Source: an uncultured Hyphomicrobiales bacterium
GTDB lineage: Bacteria > Pseudomonadota > Alphaproteobacteria > Rhizobiales > Xanthobacteraceae
NCBI GenBank assembly: GCA_903891395.1
Contig: CAITEM010000369.1
Span: 1 to 8,249 of the forward strand
Length of the DNA: 8,249 nucleotides
Direction of reading: 5' to 3'
Shown here: positions 1 through 5,645 of the stretch, piece by piece
Numbering within the stretch: the first letter of the stretch is position 1
How the letters are laid out: every line of letters begins with the position of its first letter
Position numbers and translations under genes: made by a program
The notes under the pieces: generated by a model
Database searches by the model: none
Told to the model about the DNA's origin: nothing
Seen by the model: only the letters and a program-made list of their open reading frames with translations

Positions 1-20
1 CGACCTGATAGACGAGCGCC

Positions 21-701
21 ATGATTCCATGGAAAGTTCTCGATACGGCCAAAGTGCCCGGCGGCGACGAAGTGCTGCGTCTGAAACAGCGCGGGCATGA
101 GTTCGTCATCATGCTCGGTGACAATCAATTGATGAGCAATCGCCTCAGCGCCACGGAGCAAGCGCTGGCGACCATCGCCTGCGACGGGCTGCGCGCCGCG
201 AAACAGCCGCGCATTCTGATCGGCGGTTTGGGCATGGGCTTCACTTTGCGCGCCGCGCTCAAGATCCTCAGCCCGCACGCCCGCATCGCTGTGGCCGAAC
301 TCGTGCCGGCCGTCGTCAAATGGGCGCGCGGCCCAATGGCGGAAATCTTCGCCGGCTGCCTCGAAGATTCGCGCGTCACCATTCACGAAACCGACGTCGG
401 TGAACTCATCCGCGCCGGCAAGCTGGCTTACGATGCCATTTTGCTCGACGTCGACAACGGGCCGGAAGGCCTCAGCCGCGTCGCCAATGACGCACTTTAC
501 GACGACAAGGGATTGCGCGCCGCGCATGCAGCGTTGCGGGCCGGCGGCGTGCTGGCGATCTGGTCGTCGGCGCCGCACGCGGAATTTGCCGCGCGGCTGC
601 GCAAGACTAAATTCGCCGTGAAAGAAATTCCGATCCGCGCCAAGGGCCCGCGCGGCGGCGCGCAGCATCTGATGTGGACGGCGACACGCGCCGGTCGTTA
701 G
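21..701 (+). CDS. Spermidine-synthase-like (SpeE-fold) protein
   Basis: The 226-residue protein has a class I methyltransferase/aminopropyltransferase Rossmann fold. The nucleotide-binding glycine loop GGLGMGFT is at about residues 68-75. An acidic strand end, AELVP, is at about 92-96 (E93 would contact the ribose of SAM or decarboxylated SAM). LLDVDNGPE at 141-149 sits where spermidine synthases carry their catalytic aspartate loop. The stretch LMSNRLSATEQALA (37-50) resembles the segment before the fold in spermidine-synthase-like proteins. Classical spermidine synthases are about 280-300 residues and have an N-terminal beta domain; here it is shortened, so aminopropyl transfer is not proven and a SAM-dependent methyltransferase role is possible. 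The ATG at 21 has only a weak upstream purine stretch. Stop codons at 6-8 and 9-11 may end an upstream gene. The gene converges on the diguanylate cyclase gene with a 44-nt gap. Confidence 0.8.
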   Translation: MIPWKVLDTAKVPGGDEVLRLKQRGHEFVIMLGDNQLMSNRLSATEQALATIACDGLRAAKQPRILIGGLGMGFTLRAALKILSPHARIAVAELVPAVVKWARGPMAEIFAGCLEDSRVTIHETDVGELIRAGKLAYDAILLDVDNGPEGLSRVANDALYDDKGLRAAHAALRAGGVLAIWSSAPHAEFAARLRKTKFAVKEIPIRAKGPRGGAQHLMWTATRAGR

Positions 702-745
702 CGCGGCGAGGCGCCTGTACGAACCCGACGGTGAACAATACGGCT

Positions 746-1924
746 CTAGGCGACCCGGATGACGCCCGTCGCGCCGTTGGTCTGGAATTGACCGGCGCGT
801 TTGACGCGGTTGCGCCCGGCCGCCTTGGCCCGGTACAGCGCCTCGTCAGCCTGCTCCAACAACATGCTCAACGTGGTCTCGCCGTCGCCGCTCGCCGCGA
901 CGCCGCCGCTGACCGTCGCATTGACTTCTCGATCCTTGATGGCGCGGCAACTTTCAAAGAAGGCGACGCGAATGCGTTCCGCCTTCACACACGTCGGCTC
1001 GACGCTCGAGCGTGGCGACACCACGGCGAATTCCTCGCCGCCAAGCCTGCCAAAGACATCCGTGTGCCGGAGCGCGGCGTTTGTGACTTCGCAGAACTTT
1101 CGGATGACGGCGTCGCCGACCGCGTGCCCATGTGTGTCATTGATCGACTTGAAAAAATCGAGGTCGAACATGATGATCGATACTGGCACGCCTTCCACCC
1201 GGCACCGCTCCAGAATTTTTTCGGCACTCGATATGAATGACGCGCGATTGGCGATGCCAGTGAGCGAATCGATGCTGGCAATGAGCTTGCTCGCGGCTTC
1301 GCTGCGGCCTTTGACCAGCGCGATCATGCACATCGCGGTGGCGAACGAGAAAAGAATGCTTTCGAAGTGAATTACGCCGAAGAAACTCATCAAGCGCGGG
1401 ACCAGGTGGGTTGCGCCGTCGGACATACTGATGGCCCCCATCAACATGACGGTCGCGTGCACGGTTGTGAAAATGATCATCGGCCAGCGCGCCGGCAATA
1501 ACGGCTTGCGCTGTAGCCAAAGCGTTGTCGCGGCCGCATATAAATAGGCGGCGTTTATCAGAAGGCCGAGGTTGGCGATGCTGTTCTGGAATACGGGCAA
1601 GGCACTGGCCAACATCAAGACGATCGAGCCGAGGAAAACGATCGCGAGCGGCGCCGGTTTTAAATCGAAGGCTCGTGCGCCCTTCCATACAAAGCCCTGA
1701 GAGAGGGCCAGCAGGATGTTTCCGAAGTCCAGAAGCAGTTTGTCTTGCATGGTCTGGCCGACCAGCAACAAAAAGATGCCGCCGGATAAAAACAGACCGG
1801 CCAACCCCAGATACCCCAAGGCGGGCGCTCTTTGGTTCAGCCACCAGGCTCCAATCAGGATCGACCCCGAGCACGCGGCGGCGAAACTTCCCATCACCAG
1901 CAAAGTTGGAATATCGAGCGACAT
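746..1924 (-). CDS. Membrane-anchored diguanylate cyclase (GGDEF domain)
   Basis: The 392-residue protein should make cyclic di-GMP from two GTP at the inner membrane. The N-terminal half (about 4-205) is a run of hydrophobic segments consistent with six or seven membrane helices. It resembles no sensor domain I can name. The GGDEF domain begins with the DSLTGIANR signature (219-227), continues with the metal-binding FDLDFFKSIND (253-263), and has the active-site motif GGEEF at 295-299. An RHTD (286-289) lies exactly five residues upstream of GGEEF and fits the RxxD product-inhibition site, so both catalysis and feedback control look intact. No EAL domain is present. I chose the ATG at 1924 because the protein then begins MSLDIPTL, familiar from related proteins. 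A GAGGA at 1937-1941 is its probable, rather distant, ribosome site. An in-frame GTG at 1975 would add 17 polar residues and is less likely. Confidence 0.9.
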   Translation of the reverse strand: MSLDIPTLLVMGSFAAACSGSILIGAWWLNQRAPALGYLGLAGLFLSGGIFLLLVGQTMQDKLLLDFGNILLALSQGFVWKGARAFDLKPAPLAIVFLGSIVLMLASALPVFQNSIANLGLLINAAYLYAAATTLWLQRKPLLPARWPMIIFTTVHATVMLMGAISMSDGATHLVPRLMSFFGVIHFESILFSFATAMCMIALVKGRSEAASKLIASIDSLTGIANRASFISSAEKILERCRVEGVPVSIIMFDLDFFKSINDTHGHAVGDAVIRKFCEVTNAALRHTDVFGRLGGEEFAVVSPRSSVEPTCVKAERIRVAFFESCRAIKDREVNATVSGGVAASGDGETTLSMLLEQADEALYRAKAAGRNRVKRAGQFQTNGATGVIRVA

Positions 1925-2170
1925 CGGACCTGCAATTCCTCGCCTTCGGGACAAAACGCTTTGCCCCGCTGCCACGTCATTTGAACATTCCCCGCGTGTG
2001 GTATTTGCGGCCTGCCTGTTGAATAAGTACGTGCAAAGACCGTTCTCATTTTAACGATCGGTCCGGATCTGGCGAATTTCGCCGCTGTCGGCGGCTCATC
2101 GGTATCCTGGCACCGACCCTCGCAAAATCGCAGCTTACCGCTTATGTCTGTGGCGGGACGGAGTAAGAGC
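1925..2170. other. Divergent intergenic region, diguanylate cyclase / tldD
   Basis: These 246 nt separate two divergent genes and must contain both promoters, but I see no convincing paired -35/-10 elements on either strand. The visible structures are a 13-bp perfect palindrome at 2071-2083 (GGCGAA, T, TTCGCC) and, overlapping its right end, a short CGCCG/CGGCG inverted repeat at about 2080-2092. No small gene with a credible ribosome site and protein-like composition is present. The tldD ribosome site (GGAG, 2160-2163) lies at the right end. Confidence 0.55.
2071..2083. promoter_or_regulatory. 13-bp palindrome, possible operator
   Basis: GGCGAA (2071-2076) and TTCGCC (2078-2083) are perfect inverted arms around a single T. 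It lies about 90 nt before the tldD start, between divergent genes, where an operator would be expected. No family-specific site is recognised, and a chance palindrome of this size is possible. Confidence 0.25.
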
Positions 2171-3592
2171 ATGGATGAAAGCATTTCCTCACTGATCGAC
2201 CGCGCCGGGCTCGACAAAGCCAAGGTCCGCCAATTGATCGGCCGCGGCCTCGAAGGCGCCGACGACGGCGAGCTGTTTCTGGAGTACCGCCAGTCCGAGG
2301 TCATGGCCTTCGACAATGGCCGGCTGAAACAGGCGACCTACGACACCTCGCAAGGCTTCGGTCTGCGCGCCGTCAAAGGCGAAGCGGTCGGCTATGCCCA
2401 TGCCTCCGACCTGTCGGAAGGCGCGCTGGCGCGGGCCGCCGAAGCCGTGCGCGCGGTCAACAGCGGCCACACCGGCACCTACGCCGACGCGCCCGGCCGC
2501 ACCAACCGCAAGCTCTATGGCGACGACAGTCCGCTCGCGGCGCAGCCGTTCGAGTCGAAGGTGAAGCTGCTCGAAACGATCGACGCCTATGCGCGCGCCA
2601 AGGACCCGCGCGTCCGGCAGGTCACCGCCAGTATCGCGGCCACCTGGCAGGTGGTCGAGATCCTGCGCGCCGACGGCGAAACCTACCGCGACATTCGTCC
2701 GCTGGTGCGCCTCAATGTTTCGGTGGTGACCGGCGACGGCGACCGGCAGGAATCCGGCAGCCACGGCGTCGGCGGCCGCGAGGGTTACGAGCGCTTCATC
2801 GCCACCCATAGCTGGCAGTCGGCGGTCGATGAAGCGCTGCGCCAGTCGCTGGTCAATCTCGAGGCGGTCGCTGCGCCGGCCGGCGAAATGGACGTCGTGC
2901 TCGGCTCCGGCTGGCCCGGAGTCATGTTGCACGAAGCCGTCGGCCACGGTCTCGAAGGCGACTTCAACCGTAAAAAGACGTCCGCCTTTGCCGGCCTGAT
3001 GGGTAAGCAGGTCGCCGCCAAGGGCGTTACCGTCATTGACGACGGCACCATCGCTTCACGGCGCGGTTCGCTCTCCATCGACGACGAAGGCACGCCGACC
3101 AGCCGCACCGTGCTGATCGAAGACGGTATTCTCGTCGGCTACATGCAGGACCGGCAGAATGCGCGGCTGATGAACATGAAGCCGACCGGCAACGGACGGC
3201 GCGAAAGCCACGCCCATGTGCCGATGCCGCGCATGACCAACACCGCGATGCTCGCCGGCGACAAGGATCCGGCGGAAATCATCGCCTCGGTGAAGAACGG
3301 CCTTTACGCCGTGAACTTCGGCGGCGGCCAGGTCGACATCACCTCAGGCAAATATGTGTTTCAGTGCACCGAAGCCTACAAGATCGAGAACGGCAAGGTC
3401 ACCGCTCCGGTGAAGGGCGCCATGCTGATCGGCAATGGACCGACCGACTTGCATCGTATCTCAATGATCGGCAACGACTTTGCGCTCGATCCCGGTATCG
3501 GCACTTGCGGCAAGAACGGCCAGGGCGTGCCGGTAGGCGTCGGTCAGCCCAGCCTGCGCATGGACCGCATTACAGTGGGAGGCACCGCATGA
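2171..3592 (+). CDS. tldD: Metalloprotease TldD
   Basis: The 473-residue protein is the catalytic subunit of the TldD/TldE (PmbA) zinc protease, a cytoplasmic heterodimer that degrades unfolded peptides and, in enterobacteria, processes microcin B17 and the CcdA antitoxin. The zinc-binding HExxxH motif is present as HEAVGHGLEGD (H254, E255, H259). The conserved C-terminal cysteine, the further zinc ligand in the E. coli enzyme, is C446 in GIGTCGKNGQG. Length matches the family (E. coli TldD has 481 residues), with no truncation. I chose the ATG at 2171 rather than the in-frame ATG at 2144 because GGAG (2160-2163) sits 7 nt before it and the protein then starts MDESISSL without nine unrelated residues. 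The stop overlaps the signal peptidase start as ATGA, implying co-translation. The tldE partner is not in this window. Confidence 0.95.
   Translation: MDESISSLIDRAGLDKAKVRQLIGRGLEGADDGELFLEYRQSEVMAFDNGRLKQATYDTSQGFGLRAVKGEAVGYAHASDLSEGALARAAEAVRAVNSGHTGTYADAPGRTNRKLYGDDSPLAAQPFESKVKLLETIDAYARAKDPRVRQVTASIAATWQVVEILRADGETYRDIRPLVRLNVSVVTGDGDRQESGSHGVGGREGYERFIATHSWQSAVDEALRQSLVNLEAVAAPAGEMDVVLGSGWPGVMLHEAVGHGLEGDFNRKKTSAFAGLMGKQVAAKGVTVIDDGTIASRRGSLSIDDEGTPTSRTVLIEDGILVGYMQDRQNARLMNMKPTGNGRRESHAHVPMPRMTNTAMLAGDKDPAEIIASVKNGLYAVNFGGGQVDITSGKYVFQCTEAYKIENGKVTAPVKGAMLIGNGPTDLHRISMIGNDFALDPGIGTCGKNGQGVPVGVGQPSLRMDRITVGGTA
3577..3582 (+). promoter_or_regulatory. Ribosome-binding site of the signal peptidase gene
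   Basis: GGGAGG lies 6 nt before the ATG at 3589 and within the last codons of tldD. It fixes the start well inside an open frame that extends back to 3364, and supports coupled translation of the two genes. Confidence 0.75.
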
Positions 3593-4350
3593 CCGACGTA
3601 ACCGTCGCACCACGCAGATATCACCTGCTGAAGTCGGTCGCCGAGATCGCCGCTATCGTGCTGGTCGTCGCCGCGGCCAAGACCGCGATCGCGGAACCGT
3701 TCTACGTGCCTTCGGGCTCGATGGAGCCAACGCTGCTGATCGGCGACGAATTGCTGGCAACGAAATTCCCTTACGGCTACAGCGCCGCTTCTCTGCCGGC
3801 CTTCATCGTGCTGCCGACCAATGAGCGTTATCTCGGCGCCCTGCCGCACCGCGGCGACGTCGTGGTGTTTCGCTGGCCTGGCGACCGTGCCCAGGTCTGG
3901 GTCAAGCGCGTAATCGGGCTGCCGGGCGACCGCATTTCATTGCGCGACGGCCGCGTCTCGATCAACGGCAAGGAAGTCGAGATTCGTCCCGCCGGTACCG
4001 GACAATCCGAGATCGAGGACGGCTCGACCATTCCGGCGGCGCGTTTCATCGAGACCTTGGACAATCGCGAGCATGAGTTCTTCAAGCTGACGATGAACAA
4101 CTCGCTCGACAACATCCCGGAGACGGTGGTCCCGGCCGATCATCTGTTCGTCATGGGTGACAACCGCGACAACTCCGCCGACAGCCGCGTGCCGGTCCGC
4201 GAAGGCGGCGTCGGCATGCTGCCGGTCGCCAATCTGGTCGGCCGCGTCGACGGCATTGTCGGCTCGTGGGACTTGGCGATGAGGAACCAGCCGGTGTGGA
4301 ACTGGCCGTCAGGGTTCCGGGTGTCGCGGTTTTTCAGCGCGGTGAACTAA
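3589..4350 (+). CDS. lepB: Type I signal peptidase
   Basis: The 253-residue inner-membrane serine protease removes Sec and Tat signal peptides on the periplasmic side. A single N-terminal membrane helix (about 15-36) is followed by box B, PSGSMEPTLLIGD, with nucleophile S44. The general base K106 lies in VKRVIGLPGD. Box E, GDNRDNSADSR, is at 190-200. All catalytic elements of family S26 are intact. The single transmembrane segment is usual for alphaproteobacterial forms. The gene overlaps tldD by four bases (ATGA) and has a strong ribosome site, so it is the second gene of a two-gene operon. Housekeeping lepB in alphaproteobacteria is usually next to rnc and era; its position behind tldD suggests a possible second copy, which this window cannot settle. 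Its TAA directly abuts the stop codon of the convergent PAN gene. Confidence 0.93.
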   Translation: MTDVTVAPRRYHLLKSVAEIAAIVLVVAAAKTAIAEPFYVPSGSMEPTLLIGDELLATKFPYGYSAASLPAFIVLPTNERYLGALPHRGDVVVFRWPGDRAQVWVKRVIGLPGDRISLRDGRVSINGKEVEIRPAGTGQSEIEDGSTIPAARFIETLDNREHEFFKLTMNNSLDNIPETVVPADHLFVMGDNRDNSADSRVPVREGGVGMLPVANLVGRVDGIVGSWDLAMRNQPVWNWPSGFRVSRFFSAVN

Positions 4351-4893
4351 CTATCGCACGACGCCGGAAATACAGCACGGCTTGCTGCGCGGCGGTTTGA
4401 GATTGTCCTTCAGATAGCAGCGCGGCGTCACGCTGATGTAGCCCGGCCGCGCATAGGTCCAGGCGCGGCATTTGTTGTCAGCTTCGCAGGCCGCCTTGCA
4501 CGCGGCACCGGCGGGATCCGGGGCGACATCAAAATAACGATAGTCGCCGCCGAGCCGGTCGATGTTGAACTCAAGCGGCCCGTTACGCGGCTCGATCGCG
4601 CCGGCGCCGCGCACGCCGGAGACGCAGCAGGTGTCTTCGTTGCGGGGCGTGACTTTAGTTTTCAGCCAGCAGGTCGCGGTGGTCGTCGTCGTGCGCGGAT
4701 AGGAGAAACTCCAAGCCTTGCATCGCCCGTCGCGCTCGCAGCGCGCCGCGCATTGTTCCGGATCGCCGTTTCGAATCGGGAAACTGGTGTAGTCGCCGCC
4801 ACGCCGGTCGAAACCGCTTTGCGCCCGCGCGGCACCGCTCAATGCTACGACCGTCAGCACCAGCGCAGCAGTGAAACGAAACAGACGCGGCAT
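4351..4893 (-). CDS. Secreted tandem PAN/Apple-like domain protein
   Basis: The 180-residue protein starts with a Sec signal peptide: MPRLFRF, a hydrophobic stretch at about 8-19, and a predicted AxA cleavage after A24 (AARA|QS). The rest is two copies of a PAN/Apple-like module, a fold generally used to bind protein or carbohydrate. Cysteines are at 48, 52, 58, 75, 89, 90 and again at 132, 136, 142, 159, 173, 174: identical spacing offset by 84 residues. Shared motifs are GGDY, a C-x3-C-x5-C with KAW or RAW after it, a CWLK/CYLK strand, and CC-x-SG. No catalytic domain is visible; a periplasmic or surface binding role is inference. The start is ambiguous: the ATG at 4893 lies 10 nt after GGGAG (4904-4908), while an in-frame TTG at 4899 lies 4 nt after it. 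It is transcribed in the same direction as DUF1127 but a terminator separates them. Confidence 0.85.
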   Translation of the reverse strand: MPRLFRFTAALVLTVVALSGAARAQSGFDRRGGDYTSFPIRNGDPEQCAARCERDGRCKAWSFSYPRTTTTTATCWLKTKVTPRNEDTCCVSGVRGAGAIEPRNGPLEFNIDRLGGDYRYFDVAPDPAGAACKAACEADNKCRAWTYARPGYISVTPRCYLKDNLKPPRSKPCCISGVVR

Positions 4894-4970
4894 GGCCAAG
4901 GCGCTCCCTTAAGCCATGGTAACGCACGGCGGTCAGAAAAGTCCTTGTACAAAATACGCCGGTAAAAAGT
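4894..4970. other. Upstream region of the PAN gene
   Basis: Any promoter for the PAN gene should lie here or within the preceding terminator hairpin. It holds an 8-bp palindrome, TTGTACAA (4945-4952), and the GGGAG ribosome site (4904-4908). No clear -35/-10 pair can be placed with confidence. Confidence 0.35.
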
Positions 4971-5001
4971 CAGCGCCCGCCAGAGGGGCTGGCGGGCGCT
5001 G
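4964..5001 (-). terminator. Intrinsic terminator after DUF1127
   Basis: CAGCGCCCGCCAG (4971-4983) and CTGGCGGGCGCTG (4989-5001) form a perfect 13-bp GC-rich stem around a 5-nt loop. Read on the minus strand, the stem is followed after two bases by five consecutive T residues (4968 down to 4964). This is a textbook rho-independent terminator oriented to end the DUF1127 transcript, about 80 nt after its stop codon. It also separates that transcript from the downstream PAN gene. Confidence 0.88.
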
Positions 5002-5065
5002 GATCCGGCCGCGAGAGGGGATGTTCGCGGGTCTCCGGATCGCGGCCGATGAGAGGGATCGGCCG
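4964..5065 (-). ncRNA. Putative structured 3'-UTR RNA with three C-rich hairpin loops
   Basis: Downstream of DUF1127 the minus-strand transcript can fold into three consecutive hairpins. In order of transcription: 5065-5043 (8-bp stem CGGCCGAT/ATCGGCCG, loop CCCUCUC); 5041-5002 (outer 7-bp stem GAUCCGG/CCGGAUC, inner 6-bp stem CCGCGA/UCGCGG, loop ACAUCCCCUC, with a 4-nt bulge); and 5001-4971 (13-bp terminator stem, loop CCCCU). All three loops contain CCCU, and the longer string CCCUCU spans loop and stem edge in each. Known biology: in Rhodobacter the DUF1127 gene RSP_6037 is co-transcribed with CcsR small RNAs whose loops carry CCUCCUCCC, and related cuckoo RNAs occur in Rhizobiales. The exact CCUCC core is absent here, so membership is inference. 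The alternative is an ordinary structured 3' UTR ending in a terminator. Confidence 0.42.
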
Positions 5066-5079
5066 TTTGGCGTTAATCT

Positions 5080-5439
5080 TCAGATGGTGTGACGCGCCGG
5101 CCGGTCGATGCGGGGCTGCTGAACGCCGCTGGCGACGCGCGGGCCGCCTTGCGGGCGCACGACAGGGCGATTCATCCTCCGTTCGATGGCGCGCTCGCGC
5201 AGCAGCGCGGTCGGATCCTCCCAGAACGGCTCCGAAAAGGCGTCACGGACGTCGGCGCGGGTAATCCCGATATCGGCAAGCATGCGGCGGTCGAGCTTGG
5301 CCAATTGGCTCGCCTGGCGCCGGTTGCGGCGCGCGCGAGCGACGATTTTGAGCCAATAGGCCGACACAGCCAGCAACGACGCGACGGCGCGCACCAGGGC
5401 GCCGCCGGCGATCGGTAAAACGGGGATATTCGCGCTCAT
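5080..5439 (-). CDS. DUF1127 domain protein
   Basis: The 119-residue protein carries a DUF1127 (YjiS-like) motif, with LAKLDRRMLADIGITRADV at about 46-64 preceded by a basic helix ARARRNRRQ (34-42). DUF1127 proteins in alphaproteobacteria are mostly small and arginine-rich; characterised members act in stress and metabolic regulation, and Rhodobacter CcaF1 binds RNA. This one is longer than typical: it has a hydrophobic N-terminal segment (about 4-32) that could associate with membrane, and a basic, proline-rich, probably disordered tail (about 80-119). I chose the ATG at 5439 over the in-frame ATG at 5451 because GGAG (5446-5449) sits 6 nt before it, whereas the upstream ATG lacks a ribosome site. 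It is divergent from the LysR gene and followed by three hairpins and a terminator, so it is probably monocistronic. Function here is unknown. Confidence 0.85.
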   Translation of the reverse strand: MSANIPVLPIAGGALVRAVASLLAVSAYWLKIVARARRNRRQASQLAKLDRRMLADIGITRADVRDAFSEPFWEDPTALLRERAIERRMNRPVVRPQGGPRVASGVQQPRIDRPARHTI

Positions 5440-5459
5440 GTCAGTCTCCATCCAGTTCG

Positions 5460-5511
5460 CGGTTCGGGTCCTTCAATCGCCTTTGCCACTCACCGCAGCC
5501 ACCCGAAACCG
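5460..5511 (-). promoter_or_regulatory. Possible 5'-leader hairpin of DUF1127
   Basis: CGGTTCGGGT (5460-5469) pairs with ACCCGAAACCG (5501-5511) with one bulged base and a 31-nt loop. In the minus-strand transcript this stem would end 10 nt before the GGAG ribosome site (5446-5449). It could affect translation or stability if the transcription start lies upstream of 5511, which is not known. Confidence 0.25.
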
Positions 5512-5551
5512 GCACCCGATTCCTAGGGCGTGGAGGATAAATGGACCTAGG

Positions 5552-5588
5552 GGATTGATTAGTAAAACGAATGTTTCTAATCTAATCC
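5552..5588. promoter_or_regulatory. Large imperfect dyad, candidate LysR operator
   Basis: GGATTGATTAG (5552-5562) is the inverse complement of CTAATCTAATCC (5577-5588) apart from one missing base. The spacer continues the symmetry with AAAC (5565-5568) and GTTT (5573-5576) around GAAT. LysR-type regulators usually bind such dyads between themselves and a divergent target, which is the arrangement here. It does not contain a clean T-N11-A box, so the regulator assignment is inference from position. Confidence 0.5.
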
Positions 5589-5645
5589 ATCGCTCTTAGT
5601 GATATGAATTCCCGGCCGATAGGCCCTTTTTCGAGGATTTGCGTC

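Larger units (their letters stand above)
5440..5645. promoter_or_regulatory. Divergent control region, DUF1127 / lysR
   Basis: This 206-nt region lies between the DUF1127 and LysR starts and is visibly more AT-rich than its surroundings around 5530-5610. It contains a large dyad (5552-5588), two CCTAGG palindromes (5522-5527 and 5546-5551), and an inverted repeat beside the DUF1127 ribosome site (5460-5511). A weak sigma-70-like candidate for lysR is TTGATT (5555-5560), 17-nt spacing, TAATCT (5578-5583), which would place the dyad across the promoter. I find no convincing minus-strand promoter, and no EcfG-type GGAAC/GTT pair. Confidence 0.6.

Noticed and set aside
674..1240. 188-residue plus-strand open frame opposite the GGDEF domain
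   Set aside because: It is the shadow of the diguanylate cyclase gene, whose minus-strand frame carries all catalytic motifs.
1925..1975. GTG start at 1975 for the diguanylate cyclase
   Set aside because: It would add 17 polar residues ahead of the MSLDIPTL start and has no better ribosome site.
2189..2947. 252-residue minus-strand open frame opposite tldD
   Set aside because: It is the antisense shadow of a well-supported gene in GC-rich DNA. It has low-complexity composition, no ribosome site and no recognisable domain.
3364..3588. Upstream extension of the signal peptidase frame into tldD
   Set aside because: The extension lies wholly inside tldD in another frame and has arginine-rich shadow composition. 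The ATG at 3589 has a strong ribosome site.
4909..4917. Two-codon minimal frame ATG-GCT-TAA just before the PAN ribosome site
   Set aside because: It has no ribosome site of its own and is short enough to arise by chance.
4945..4952. TTGTACAA palindrome before the PAN gene
   Set aside because: Eight symmetric bases occur often by chance, and no second element or matching -10 supports an operator or promoter.
5043..5068. Hairpin followed by TTT on the plus strand as a plus-strand terminator
   Set aside because: No plus-strand gene ends nearby (signal peptidase stops at 4350), and three T residues are too few.
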